Of a stretch of 40,764 nt of DNA, positions 1-9,500 are shown in pieces. A model generated the notes under the pieces. That model did no database searches and was not told the origin of the DNA. It saw only the letters and a program-made list of their open reading frames with translations. The stretch lies in the NCBI GenBank assembly GCA_011775625.1, contig JAABYT010000042.1, positions 9,860 to 50,623 of the forward strand. The letters are read 5' to 3'. The DNA is from Gammaproteobacteria bacterium. Its GTDB lineage: Bacteria > Pseudomonadota > Gammaproteobacteria > HK1. Within the stretch, counting starts at the first letter, position 1. Each line of letters begins with the position of its first letter. Position numbers and translations under genes: made by a program.

Positions 1-899
1 GCGGCGGCCTTCTCGTGCACTGCGGGCCACAGCAAGGCCGCGAACAGGAAAGACGGCGTGACGGGCTTTTCCTCTTCGAGTCGCCGGTCGGTATTCTCCA
101 GCGCCTGCACAAGGAGGCGACCGGCCGGGTCCATGGGCTCCTGCTCGAAGCGCTCGGCGCTCTGGCTGAAAAGATACTTGAACAGGTCGAAGTGGTTGAG
201 GAGCTCGAAGGTCTGCACCGCCGCTCCGCCGAGAAACAGCTTCAGCACTTCCTCGTATAGGCGTGCCGGCGGGATGTCGGCCAGCATTGGTGCGCATTCC
301 GGGATCGCCGCCGCCGTTTCCTCGCCCAGCCGGAAACCGAGCTTGGCCGCGAAGCGCACGGCGCGCAGCATTCTCACCGGATCCTCGCGATAGCGGCGCA
401 CGGGATCACCAATGATGCGAAGAATGCCGGCTTCCAGATCCGCCATGCCGCCGGTGTAGTCGAGAACCGAGAAGTCGCGTATGTCGTAGTAGAGGCTGTT
501 GACGGAGAAGTCGCGCCGCCAGACGTCCTCCTCCACCGTGGTGCCGTAGACGTTGTCGCGCACGATACGGCCGTTGACGCTGACGTGGTCCTCTTCCTCT
601 TCGGTGTCCTCGATGGCGCCACGAAAGGTGGCGACCTCGATTACCTCGGGGCCGAAACGCACGTGGGCGAGTCGAAAGCGGCGTCCGATGAGACGAGCGC
701 TGCGGAACAGTCGCTTGACCTCCTCCGGCTCGGCGTCGGTGACCACGTCGAAGTCCTTGGGCTCGCGACCGAGCAGGAGGTCTCGTACGCCGCCGCCCAC
801 CAGGTACGCCTCGAAGCCCGCCTTCTTAAGCGTGTAGAGGACCTTCAAGGCGCCGCCGCTGATGTTGGCGCGAGAGATGGAGTGCTCGGAGCGGGGAAT
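1..899 (-). CDS. pcnB: Poly(A) polymerase I, 3' end cut by window edge
   Basis: Polynucleotide adenylyltransferase adds poly(A) tails to RNA 3' ends and so promotes decay of mRNAs and small RNAs. Reading leftwards, the protein begins IPRSEHSISRANISGGALK and continues with the nucleotidyltransferase signature LVGGGVRDLLLG, the metal-binding KDFDVVTD, then RRFRLAHVRFGPEVIEVATF, RRDFSVNSLYYD and REDPVRMLRAVRFAAKLGF, all typical of PcnB rather than of CCA-adding enzyme. About 299 residues are present; the C-terminal RNA-binding part lies outside the window. The frame upstream of the conserved N-terminus has no ATG, GTG or TTG before a TAG near position 1005. I place the start at the ATT at 899-897, which has AGG 8 nt upstream (910-908). 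E. coli pcnB is known to start at AUU. A second ATT lies at 917-915. Identity is near certain, the exact start less so. Confidence 0.93.
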   Translation of the reverse strand, partial: MPRSEHSISRANISGGALKVLYTLKKAGFEAYLVGGGVRDLLLGREPKDFDVVTDAEPEEVKRLFRSARLIGRRFRLAHVRFGPEVIEVATFRGAIEDTEEEEDHVSVNGRIVRDNVYGTTVEEDVWRRDFSVNSLYYDIRDFSVLDYTGGMADLEAGILRIIGDPVRRYREDPVRMLRAVRFAAKLGFRLGEETAAAIPECAPMLADIPPARLYEEVLKLFLGGAAVQTFELLNHFDLFKYLFSQSAERFEQEPMDPAGRLLVQALENTDRRLEEEKPVTPSFLFAALLWPAVHEKAA

Positions 900-955
900 A
901 CGGATGGCCTGGGAAATGGCGTCTGAACCTACGGCACCAAACGCGCCTGGTGCGG

Positions 956-983
956 TTGAGCGGGCTAATCGGCGGCGTATAAT
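956..983 (+). promoter_or_regulatory. Sigma-70 promoter of the tRNA-Glu gene
   Basis: TTGAGC (956-961), a 16-nt spacer and a perfect TATAAT (978-983). Transcription would start near 990, about 32 nt before the mature tRNA 5' end. pcnB diverges on the other strand, so its own promoter must share this roughly 120-bp interval. Confidence 0.75.
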
Positions 984-1021
984 ACCACCGCACTCGATAC
1001 CGTACAGCTATCGGTCACTGC

Positions 1022-1097
1022 GCTCCCTTCGTCTAGCGGTCCAGGATACCGCCCTCTCACGGCGGGGACAGGGGTTCGATTCCCCTAGGGAGCGCCA
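1022..1097 (+). tRNA. tRNA-Glu, anticodon CTC
   Basis: A 76-nt cloverleaf. The acceptor arm GCTCCCT (1022-1028) pairs perfectly with AGGGAGC (1087-1093), followed by discriminator G and an encoded CCA (1095-1097). The anticodon stem CCGCC/GGCGG encloses the loop CTCTCAC, giving anticodon CTC, which reads GAG. The T arm carries GGTTCGATTCC, and the body closely resembles bacterial tRNA-Glu. A strong promoter lies just upstream. The roughly 90 bp after it, before the convergent photolyase, contain only a short CCGCA-TCG-TGCGG hairpin without a T run. Confidence 0.96.
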
Positions 1098-1189
1098 ATC
1101 GATTCGCGGCCCGCGCCGTCGCATCTTCCCCGAAGCGAGTGCCTGGCCCGAGGTCGGCAGCGGTGTGGCCCGCATCGTGCGGACCGCGC

Positions 1190-2557
1190 TCAAGGCTCGA
1201 GGCTTTCCACCCATTCGACGTAGCGCTGAATCTCGAATTTCCGCTCGAGGCCCGCGGCATTCATGTAGCGAATCGTGCCGAAAACAGCCCGCTCGGTCCA
1301 CGGACGATCGTGCAGGCCAAACAACCAGGCGACGCTCGTGTAGGAGTTCGCATCCCTTCCGTCGATGAAATACTTGTTGTTGAGACCCAGGATGCGCCGG
1401 TAAGCGGCTTCGGGCGACGGTGACCACTCGATGATCTTCTTGCCCCAGTACATGCGCATGTAATTGTGCATGTAGCCTGTCTTGACCATCTCCTTCATGG
1501 CCGCATTCCAGTATGGATCGTGGGTGTTGGCAGCCTCGAGCTTTGCAAGCGAGTAACGATAGGGACGCTCGTCGTCGGCGTGCGCGCGCAGCGTGCGGCG
1601 CGCCCAGTCGGGCAGCGCCGCGAACCGGTCGTAGCGGGGCGTGTGCAGCACGAAGTTGATCGACAGCTCACGACGAACGATGAGCTGCTCGAGAAACGCT
1701 TCACGGTCCGCAGGAGAGCAGCTCTCGGTGCGGGCGACCTTCAAGCCGGCCTCCACCGCAGAGATCTGGCCGAAATGCAGGTAGGGGCTCAGGCATGAGC
1801 AGCGCGGCTCGGCCGGGTCGCTGCGCGTCTCGGAGTACTCCACCAGCCCGCGGCGCGTAAATCGTCCCAGATGCTTGCGCGCTTCGGCCGTGCCGCCGTT
1901 GAATCGCGTCACCATCGGAACGTCACGGTCGACGCCCAGGGCCGCCAGCGTCGCCGCAGGCTTGCGCGCATCGAACTCGCTCGCGATTCCGATCGATTTC
2001 ACCGGCCGCTTGAGCCGGGTCCTCGCAAGCGGGCGCAGGAATTGATCACGAATTCTGAGAATCTTCGGTCGAATGGTGCGGGCAGCGAACTCCGCACGGT
2101 CGGAAACCAGATCGACGGGAACCACCACGTCGCCCTCCACCTGCACCACCGGACAGCGCGCCTGGCGGGAAAGCGCGGCGCGCCAGTCGCGCTGGTGGCG
2201 GAGATATCCGCGGTCACAGACGAGCGTCGATGCCCCTCGCGCCAGCTCGAGAACGCTGTCGACCGGCTCGCCACGCCGGGTGACGAATGCGATGCCCCGC
2301 TTTTTCAGCGCCGCCGCGACCTCCTCGAGGCCCTGCAGCATGAATGCAAAATGCCGCTCGTTGGCCTCCGGATAGTCTTCCATCAGCACGAATACCACCA
2401 CCACCGGCTGAGCGTGACGATTGGCTTCGCTGACGGCGAACTCGAGCGCCGGATTGTGGGCTTCGCGCTGCGACTGCTGCATCCAGTAAAGCACGTATCG
2501 CCCACGTTCGTTCGCCTTGGCGTCGTTGAGCTGCCTGATACGCTCGGGCTCTATCAT
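1190..2557 (-). CDS. phrB: Class II CPD photolyase (deoxyribodipyrimidine photo-lyase)
   Basis: A flavoenzyme that uses blue light to split UV-induced cyclobutane pyrimidine dimers in DNA. Class II features are clear: an N-terminal YVLYWMQQSQR, the antenna-fold core with VVVVFVLMEDYPEAN, then in the FAD domain SPYLHFGQIS, THDPYWNAAMKEM, NYMRMYWGKKIIEW, NNKYFIDGRDANSY and FGLHDRPW. Length is 455 residues, normal for the class. I chose the ATG at 2557 because MIEPERIRQLNDAK aligns with the usual class II N-terminus; an in-frame GTG at 2626 would add 23 residues of unlikely sequence. It stands alone, convergent with the tRNA gene and downstream of a same-strand SDR gene. The 150 bp upstream hold no gene. 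Confidence 0.94.
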   Translation of the reverse strand: MIEPERIRQLNDAKANERGRYVLYWMQQSQREAHNPALEFAVSEANRHAQPVVVVFVLMEDYPEANERHFAFMLQGLEEVAAALKKRGIAFVTRRGEPVDSVLELARGASTLVCDRGYLRHQRDWRAALSRQARCPVVQVEGDVVVPVDLVSDRAEFAARTIRPKILRIRDQFLRPLARTRLKRPVKSIGIASEFDARKPAATLAALGVDRDVPMVTRFNGGTAEARKHLGRFTRRGLVEYSETRSDPAEPRCSCLSPYLHFGQISAVEAGLKVARTESCSPADREAFLEQLIVRRELSINFVLHTPRYDRFAALPDWARRTLRAHADDERPYRYSLAKLEAANTHDPYWNAAMKEMVKTGYMHNYMRMYWGKKIIEWSPSPEAAYRRILGLNNKYFIDGRDANSYTSVAWLFGLHDRPWTERAVFGTIRYMNAAGLERKFEIQRYVEWVESLEP

Positions 2558-2711
2558 CGACGTCGAATGCCCCGCTCGAGCTTGCCGATCAACCGCTGCC
2601 TCGAAGTCACGGCGCGGCGGTGCCACGCGATCGAGGAACCATCCGATTCAGCCCGTGACATCGAGTGAGCTTCTTCGCGGGATCCGGCGCGCAGCATCGT
2701 TGCAGCGTTTC

Positions 2712-3461
2712 TCAACTCTGCGCGCTCGGAACCACGACCAGCTGCGAGACGACCACATTGGCAGGCTGCTGCACCGCAAACAGCACGCTGCGGGCAATGT
2801 CTTCCGGCACCAGGCATTCGCCGAAGTCGTCGTAAAAGCGCTCGGCGCGCGCCTCGTCGTGCCAGCGGTTGAGCGCGAAGCTGGTACGAACCATGCCGGG
2901 CAGAATCTCCGTCACCCGAATGCCGGTGCCGGCGAAGTCGAGCCGCAAGGCTTCGCTGAAGCCGTGCACGGCGTGCTTGCTCGCCGAATAGATGGTGCCG
3001 GTGGCGTAGGGGGAGATGCCGGCGATGGAGCCGATATTCACGACGTGGCCCCGGTCGCGCGCGATCATCCCCGGGATGACGGCGCGTGTCGCGCGGATCA
3101 GGCCGATGACGTTCGTCTCGATGATGTGCGCCCAGGTCTGCGCGCTGCCTTCGTCGAAACGCCGACGCCCGCCCTCGTCGTGTCCGGCGTTGTTGACCAG
3201 GATGTCGATCGCACGCCAGTCCTCGGGAAGCCGTGACAGCAGGCCCTCTACCGATGAGGCATCGGTGACGTCGAGCACCAGCGGCCGGGCGGCGCCGCCG
3301 ATGCGCTCGCACAGCTCCGCCAGCCTGTCTTCGCTGCGGGCGGCACATACGACCCGGTAACCGTTTTCCGCCAGGGTGACGGCGGTGGCTTCGCCAATGC
3401 CGCTGCTGGCACCCGTAACGAGAGCGGTACGCCCGCCCGGCTCTGCTGACTCGCTGCCCAT
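2712..3461 (-). CDS. Short-chain dehydrogenase/reductase, YdfG-like
   Basis: A 249-residue classical SDR with a single Rossmann domain. The NAD(P)-binding TGASSGIGEA lies near residues 15-24, followed by NNAG, the catalytic serine region VVNIGSIAGISPY and the YSASK catalytic Tyr/Lys motif. The overall pattern (ILVNNAG, ETNVIGLIRATRAVIPGM, GTGIRVTEILPGMVRTSF) is closest to the YdfG type, NADP-dependent 3-hydroxy acid or serine dehydrogenases, but the substrate cannot be read from sequence. The ATG at 3461 is favoured by a near-perfect GGAGGAG 5 nt upstream. It diverges from cysG with about 110 bp between the two starts. Confidence 0.88.
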   Translation of the reverse strand: MGSESAEPGGRTALVTGASSGIGEATAVTLAENGYRVVCAARSEDRLAELCERIGGAARPLVLDVTDASSVEGLLSRLPEDWRAIDILVNNAGHDEGGRRRFDEGSAQTWAHIIETNVIGLIRATRAVIPGMIARDRGHVVNIGSIAGISPYATGTIYSASKHAVHGFSEALRLDFAGTGIRVTEILPGMVRTSFALNRWHDEARAERFYDDFGECLVPEDIARSVLFAVQQPANVVVSQLVVVPSAQS

Positions 3462-3573
3462 CGATGCTCCTCCCCGCTGACCGCTCGACCGTACCCGACA
3501 TCCCCGTGCATTGCGACCCGCGCCGGCGATCGGCCTCGCGCGGCGCGGGCCATCAGGGTACCCTGAAGCGAGC

Positions 3574-5013
3574 ATGGATTACCTGCCCATTTTCCTCGAC
3601 CTGCGCGCGAGACGCTGCCTCATCGTCGGCGGTGGCGAGGTGGCGGCACGCAAGACCGATCTGCTGCTGCAGGCCGGGGCCGACGTGCACGCCGTGGCGC
3701 CGCGGCTCGCGAGCGCCATGCAATCGCTGCTCGACGAGGGGCGCATCGCGTATCGCGAAGGCGTCTTCCGGGAGTCCGACCTGGACGGCGCACAGCTGGT
3801 CATCGCCGCCACCGACGATCGCGACGTGAATGCCCGCGTCGCGGCGCTGGCCGATGCGCGCGGCTTGCCCGTTAACGTCGTTGACGACCCTGCCCTGTGC
3901 CGCTTCATCATGCCCGCCATCGTGGATCGGTCTCCGGTGGTGGCGGCCATCTCCACCGGTGGCGTGTCGCCGGTGCTGGCGCGGCTCATTCGCGGGCGCC
4001 TCGAAGCGCTCATCCCGGCCGCCTTCGGGCGTCTTGCGGCGCTCGCCGGTGAGTATCGCGACCGGGTCAAGAATCGCATCGTCGATGCGAATGAGCGGCG
4101 AAAATTCTGGGAGCGGGTCCTGACCGGCCCCACCGCTGAGCTGATCTACGCGGGACGCGACGCCGACGCGCGCGCATCACTCGACGCGGCGCTCGATTCG
4201 GGGGGCAAAGCCGGTGCGCAGACGGGCGAGGTTTATCTCGTCGGCGCCGGCCCGGGGGATCCCGACATGCTGACCTTTCGCGCGTTGCGGCTCATGCAGC
4301 AGGCGGATGTCGTCGTTCACGACCGCCTCGTTTCTCAACGCGTCCTCGACCTCACCCGCCGGGACGCCGAGCGCATCTACGCGGGAAAGGAACGCGCCAG
4401 TCACACGCTCAGCCAGGAGACCATCAACGCGCTGCTGGTGCGTCTTGCCCGCGAGGGCAAGCGGGTGCTGCGCTTGAAAGGAGGCGATCCGTTCATATTC
4501 GGCCGCGGCGGCGAGGAGATCGAGACCCTCGCGGACGAGGGCATCCCCTTTCAGGTCGTTCCCGGCATTACCGCCGCGTCGGGCTGCGCCGCCTATGCGG
4601 GAATACCTCTAACCCATCGCGACCACGCGCACAGCTGCGTGTTCGTAACCGGACACCTGAAGGACGGCACCGTTACCCTCGACTGGCAAAGTCTGGTTCA
4701 GCCCTACCAGACCATCGTCATCTACATGGGTCTCATCGGGCTGCCGATTATATGCCGTGAGCTCATCGGCCACGGCATGCCGCCGGACACGCCGGCAGCG
4801 CTGGTCGAGCACGGCACGACTGAGAAACAGAGGGTGTTTACCGCGACGCTCGAAAAACTCTCAGAGACGGTGGCGCAAGCGGAAGTGCGTGCGCCGACGC
4901 TCATCATCATCGGCGGCGTCGTGACGCTGCGCGACAAGCTCGAATGGTTCGAGTCGGCGGCCGAACGCGCCGCGGGACTCGATCCGCACTTTCTCGCCGA
5001 CGCCTCGGACTAG
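3574..5013 (+). CDS. cysG: Siroheme synthase, fused dehydrogenase/ferrochelatase and uroporphyrinogen-III methyltransferase
   Basis: A 479-residue bifunctional enzyme converting uroporphyrinogen III to siroheme, the cofactor of sulfite and nitrite reductases. The N-terminal CysG-B half (to about residue 205) starts [20 protein letters not shown] with the NAD-binding GGGEVAARK, and has the [14 protein letters not shown] segment typical of precorrin-2 dehydrogenase/ferrochelatase. The C-terminal SUMT half starts near residue 220 ([20 protein letters not shown]) and shows [47 protein letters not shown] and an IYMGL motif. The start ATG at 3574 matches the usual CysG N-terminus. No sulfite reductase genes are in the window. 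Confidence 0.97.
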   Translation: MDYLPIFLDLRARRCLIVGGGEVAARKTDLLLQAGADVHAVAPRLASAMQSLLDEGRIAYREGVFRESDLDGAQLVIAATDDRDVNARVAALADARGLPVNVVDDPALCRFIMPAIVDRSPVVAAISTGGVSPVLARLIRGRLEALIPAAFGRLAALAGEYRDRVKNRIVDANERRKFWERVLTGPTAELIYAGRDADARASLDAALDSGGKAGAQTGEVYLVGAGPGDPDMLTFRALRLMQQADVVVHDRLVSQRVLDLTRRDAERIYAGKERASHTLSQETINALLVRLAREGKRVLRLKGGDPFIFGRGGEEIETLADEGIPFQVVPGITAASGCAAYAGIPLTHRDHAHSCVFVTGHLKDGTVTLDWQSLVQPYQTIVIYMGLIGLPIICRELIGHGMPPDTPAALVEHGTTEKQRVFTATLEKLSETVAQAEVRAPTLIIIGGVVTLRDKLEWFESAAERAAGLDPHFLADASD

Positions 5014-5243
5014 AAAACCGGACTGCCTTCGGTCCGGGCCAGTTTCTCCTGCTGCCGGCGAAGCGCGGCGTGCAGCCTGTCAATCTCCTCGTCGCGCTCT
5101 CTCACGGCATCGAGAAGCCTGTCGATGAGCGCGCAACCCTGCGCAAAGTGACGGCCCGCCTCCGAGGTGCTGGTCGAGATGGCGGCGGCATCGTCCGCCC
5201 ATACGATGGACAGCTGCCTCAGACTCTGACGACTGTGCATCAT
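5010..5243 (-). CDS. Small coiled-coil protein, unknown function
   Basis: I do not recognise this 77-residue protein. The C-terminal half ([31 protein letters not shown]) has a heptad-like pattern and should form a helical coiled coil; there is no signal peptide or membrane segment. GGAGG precedes two adjacent ATG codons (5243 and 5240), and spacing favours the second. Its last codons overlap the 3' end of cysG on the opposite strand and contain a terminator hairpin. An upstream extension to position 5336 is open but has no ribosome binding site. Confidence 0.6.
   Translation of the reverse strand: MMHSRQSLRQLSIVWADDAAAISTSTSEAGRHFAQGCALIDRLLDAVRERDEEIDRLHAALRRQQEKLARTEGSPVF
5014..5037 (-). 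terminator. Rho-independent terminator inside the end of the small coiled-coil gene
   Basis: On the minus strand CCGGAC (5037-5032) pairs with GTCCGG (5023-5018) around an 8-nt loop, followed directly by TTTT (5017-5014). It would end transcription of the minus-strand small gene and overlaps its last codons. Read in the plus direction the T run is missing, so it is probably one-directional. Confidence 0.5.
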
Positions 5244-5345
5244 GCCCCTCCAGGTATGCGTAATCGCTATCCGGCAATGTAACGCGATCGAGCGGCGCAA
5301 TCCATCTTTGCAGAATAGGAATTTAACGAAGGCCAATTGTCGCCA

Positions 5346-6533
5346 TCAGGCCCGGCGCGCCTCCTCGGCGAGCAGCGGCCGCATGGCGCTGAGCCCGGCG
5401 ATCGGACCTAGCGCCAGCAGCACGAAAAGCCATCGGGTGTCGATGAAGTGCGCTACGTAGCTGAGCAGCTGGATGCTGACGACGGTGATGGAAAAGCCGA
5501 TGCAGTTCACGATGGTCAGCGCCGAGCCCACCAGCGACTCGGGGGCATTGAGGGCGTTCAGCGCCGAGAACTGCGGCGAGTCGCCGGCGACGGTGATGCC
5601 CCAGATGACGAGAAAAACCAGAAACGCAGCGGTCGGTGCGGCAAACAGCAACGGCGAGATCAGGCAGCAGATGCCGGAAAGAGCAAGCTGCGCTGATGCA
5701 ATACGCGCGCTCCCGAATCTCACGGCGAGCAGTCCTCCCGCCGCACAGCCAATGCTGCCCACGCCGATGATGATAAAAGCCCACAGTGGAATGTTGATGC
5801 TGACCACCATGCCGGTGCCCACGTGCGATGCGAGGATCACCGGCACGAAGGCCCAGAAAGCATAGAGCTCCCACATGTGCCCGAAATAACCAAAAGCCGA
5901 GGAGCGTAACTTCCTTGATTGAAATATCAGTCTGAGTGCGCCCGGATCGAATTTCGCACCGTGCCTGAGATAGGGTCCGTCCGGCACGAGCGCATACATG
6001 AGCAGACCGCCGAAGGCGGCGATGGCCGAAACGCTGACAACCACGCCGGTCCACGGCAGGCTCTTTCCGATACTTGCGAGCAGGTGCGGGAAAGCCGTTC
6101 CGAGCACCAGCGCGCCGACCAGGTAACCGAGCGCTCTGCCGAGACCCTGCTGGTACCATCCGGCGGCGATCTTCATTCCGATAGGATAGATTCCGGCAAG
6201 GAAGAAACCTGTCAGGAATCGAAACAGCATCAGCGAACCGAGACCGTCGGCGAGCAGATAAACGCTCGCGTTGCACAGCGCGCCGGCGAGCGAGCAAGCC
6301 AGAAAGATTCTGCGCGGTGAGAATCTGTCCGAGATTGCCATCACCGCAAACACCAGCGTGCCGCTTATGAAGCCGATCTGCACCGATGACGTCATGTATC
6401 CCAGTGCATCGGCTGACAGTTGCCAGAGTCGTTGCAGATCGGGGAGCACGGCGTTTCCCGCGAACCAAAGCGAGGTTGCGGTGAACTGAGAAAAGATAAT
6501 CGCGGGAAGAATGCGCCGGGGAGGCTTACCCAT
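5346..6533 (-). CDS. Major facilitator superfamily transporter
   Basis: A 395-residue polytopic inner-membrane protein with about 12 hydrophobic segments in two halves and the MFS A-like motif (SDRFSPRR, near residues 68-75) between helices 2 and 3. The N-terminus (FSQFTATSLWFAGNAVLPDL) resembles the NarK/CynX-like group of MFS carriers, but the substrate cannot be told. The start overlaps the end of the upstream regulator gene by 8 nt (ATGGGTAA), so the two are almost surely co-transcribed and translationally coupled. This makes the transporter the likely output of, or ligand supplier to, that regulator. Confidence 0.88.
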   Translation of the reverse strand: MGKPPRRILPAIIFSQFTATSLWFAGNAVLPDLQRLWQLSADALGYMTSSVQIGFISGTLVFAVMAISDRFSPRRIFLACSLAGALCNASVYLLADGLGSLMLFRFLTGFFLAGIYPIGMKIAAGWYQQGLGRALGYLVGALVLGTAFPHLLASIGKSLPWTGVVVSVSAIAAFGGLLMYALVPDGPYLRHGAKFDPGALRLIFQSRKLRSSAFGYFGHMWELYAFWAFVPVILASHVGTGMVVSINIPLWAFIIIGVGSIGCAAGGLLAVRFGSARIASAQLALSGICCLISPLLFAAPTAAFLVFLVIWGITVAGDSPQFSALNALNAPESLVGSALTIVNCIGFSITVVSIQLLSYVAHFIDTRWLFVLLALGPIAGLSAMRPLLAEEARRA

Positions 6534-9500
6534 AGCGTCGCACTTTCGAGGTCGCGCTCAATGCCTCGACCACGCTTCGATAGATAGCAGTGGTCTCCGG
6601 GGAGGGTGTCGTCTCGCACTGCGCCATCAGCGCGCGGCGGCAGCTGTCGTACACGTCGACCGCCTCGGCATGGCGTCCGAGCTGACCGCAACAGAGCATC
6701 AGGCGTCTGTAGAATCCTTCAGCGAGAGCATCAGCCTCGAGTCCACGGCGGTAAAGACGCGCTGCCTCATCCCAGCGCTCCTCGCCCTCCCAGAAACGGG
6801 CGAGCTCACCGACGGCGCGTATGAACTTGTTGCGATATGCCTCGCGCGCGTTCTCGTAACGCGGAGTCTTGCCCTCGTACGACATGAATGCCCCACGATA
6901 GATGTCGAAGAGTCTGTCGGTGAGCTCATGCACGCGGGATTGCGCCGGGTGCGACCGCATGAACGAAACACACGAGCGGATATCGTCCACGATGCAATCG
7001 AGCGCAGTGACGTCCAGCCAGCAGCAGCTCGCGTCGAGACTCAATCGGCCGTGTTTGAGAACGATGACCTTGTCATGCGCGAGAACCTTGCGAAGACGGT
7101 GCAATGCCGTCGTCAGCGATCGATGGGCGCACTCGGCATCGATGCGCGGCCACAGATCGGCAGCCAAGTCTCGTTCCCTGACGTCGTTAGCGCCGAAAGC
7201 AATGAGCGCCTTCAACAATTCGATTGGTTTCTGCTGTGGCTTGACAACCGTTTCCAGCGCTTCGTCGTTCTTGAGAATCTGGAACTCCCCCAAAGTGCGA
7301 ATTCTGATCGGCCATGGCCAGTCTTCAACGCCGAGCGGCGCCTTGTCGGGTATCAATTGCCTGCATCGAATGAGGCTCCTTACATAGTCGACCTCGATTC
7401 CCGCTTTGAGCGCGTGCACGCAGAGCTCGGACATGACGCGGGGCTGCCACCAGAGAAAGTGCGTAAAGCCGTATTCACGGCCGAGACCAAACGCGTAACG
7501 GAGCGCATTCAAGCCCGCGCGTCTACGCCCGTGCGAGAGCGCGATATGCGCGTAGATCGAGAACGCCGTGAATTCCATCAATCGGTTGTCGATTCCGCGC
7601 GCGAGCCTGCGCACGCGGCGCAGATTCGTCACTGTCCGCCGCTCGTCTCCGAGCTCGTGAAAAATCTGCGCCTGCGCCAGCCGGCACAGCAGCTCGTAAT
7701 ACGGACAGCCCGTCTCTACAGCGAGCCGCAAAGCGGTCTTCTGCTCCTGATAGGCATCGACGATGTCTCTGCGAAGCATCGCCAGCCAGGATCGATAATA
7801 ATGGTAGCTGCAACGATCGAGCCTTCGCGCACCCTCTCGATGCTGGTGCATCTTACCGAGTAGCTCCTCCGCGGATTCCAGATCACCTGCTCCGAGCGCC
7901 GCCGCAGCGCCGTTTGAAAGCAGATGATAACGCCACAGATTGACCCCGCTCGCCTGGCCGATCTCGACACCGTCGTAAACTGCCTCGAGACACCGATCAT
8001 GATTCGCCGTCAGCATGTAGTACATCGACTCGACGTCTTTCAGCACCGCCAGGGCCAGTGGTGTGACGTCGGGTGAGCGGCAGGTGGCGCGCATCTCGTC
8101 GATCAGCTCGCGCACGCGCCCGAAACGACCCGTATAGTTGAGCGTGATAGACATGAGAAGCTGAGCCGAGAGGCGCGCATTGGTATCGCTCAGCGCAGCC
8201 ACGCAACCGAAAGCCTGCTCAGCCCATCCTTTCATGTCGGGATGCTGAGGTTGGCGGAATACGAGCGCCACGAACAAGCTCACCGAAGCGCGAGCAACCG
8301 CTACCCTGTCGCTTCCGTCCGGCACGTTGGATAGCAGATTCACGGTCCGCTCGATCCACGGGTCGAGCAAGGACAGGTCGTCGAGCTCGTGAATGATTGC
8401 ATCGATGGCGCCTGCGCAGGCGAGCAGCCGCCCGCCTCCTTCTGCTCCAGCGCCCTGCTCGAAACCGCGGAAAACACGCTCGTAGAGCAGACGACTCTCG
8501 CGGGGTGCGGACGCGAATCGGCAGGCAGCTTTGCAGTAAAAGCACCACGGATCCGCTTCCAGAATCTCGTCGGGGATCTCCTCGAACCAGGTCTCGAGTG
8601 TTCCTGCCCGACCGTGGGCGAGCATGTCCTCGGCGTGCTCCAGGGCAAGGCGCTTCAAGCCGTGAAAATCGCCGTCCTCACGCAGCAGCACGGCGGCCTC
8701 CTCGGCCTCGCCTGCCGCCTCGAGCACCTCGACCGACAGCCGCCGCAGGCGCCTGTAGTCGCTCGCAGAGCACGATTGCTTGGCACGGGCACGCAGGAAT
8801 TCGCGCAGCAGAGGATGGTATTGGTAGATGGCCTCCCTGCCACCCGCCTTCAGGGACACGAAATGATGCTCGCGGTGCAGCGTCGGGAGAATCTCACCGG
8901 CCTGCGGATCGCCGGTGATGCGCACCGCCATCTCGGCAGTGAGCTCCGGGACATATGCGGTTTCGAGCAGAAGCCGTCGCGTGCGCTCGTCGAAGTTCTG
9001 AAAGATTTCTCCAGCCAGATAATCGAACACCACCTGGGGTGCCCGCGAGTTCGGCATCAGGTCGATATTCCCGTTTGCGAGCGAGTGCTCGAGCAACAGC
9101 ACCAGGCCCGCGGCCCATCCCTCTGTCTTTTGATAGAGCTCGTCGAGCTCGGCCTCGCTGAGTGTTCGTCCCCAAAGGGATACGAGGGCATCGGATTCAC
9201 AGCGCGTGAGCCGAAGATCCTGCCAGCCGAGCACCTGCAAGGCCCGATTTGCGCGCAGCCGCACCATTTCGGGAGGCGGCTCACCCCGACTGATGATGAC
9301 GATGCAGCCATCGGGCGGCAGCTCGGCGAGGGCATCGAGAACGACGGCATGAAACGCCGATTGCGAGGAAACGTCCTGGTAGTTGTCCAGGACAATCACG
9401 AATGGCGAGTGCAGATGGGCGTATAGAGTTCGGAAATAGCGCCGGGCGAAGGCCGACAGATCGGCGTGATACTCGGTTGTGAACAACGGCAGCGCGCCCG

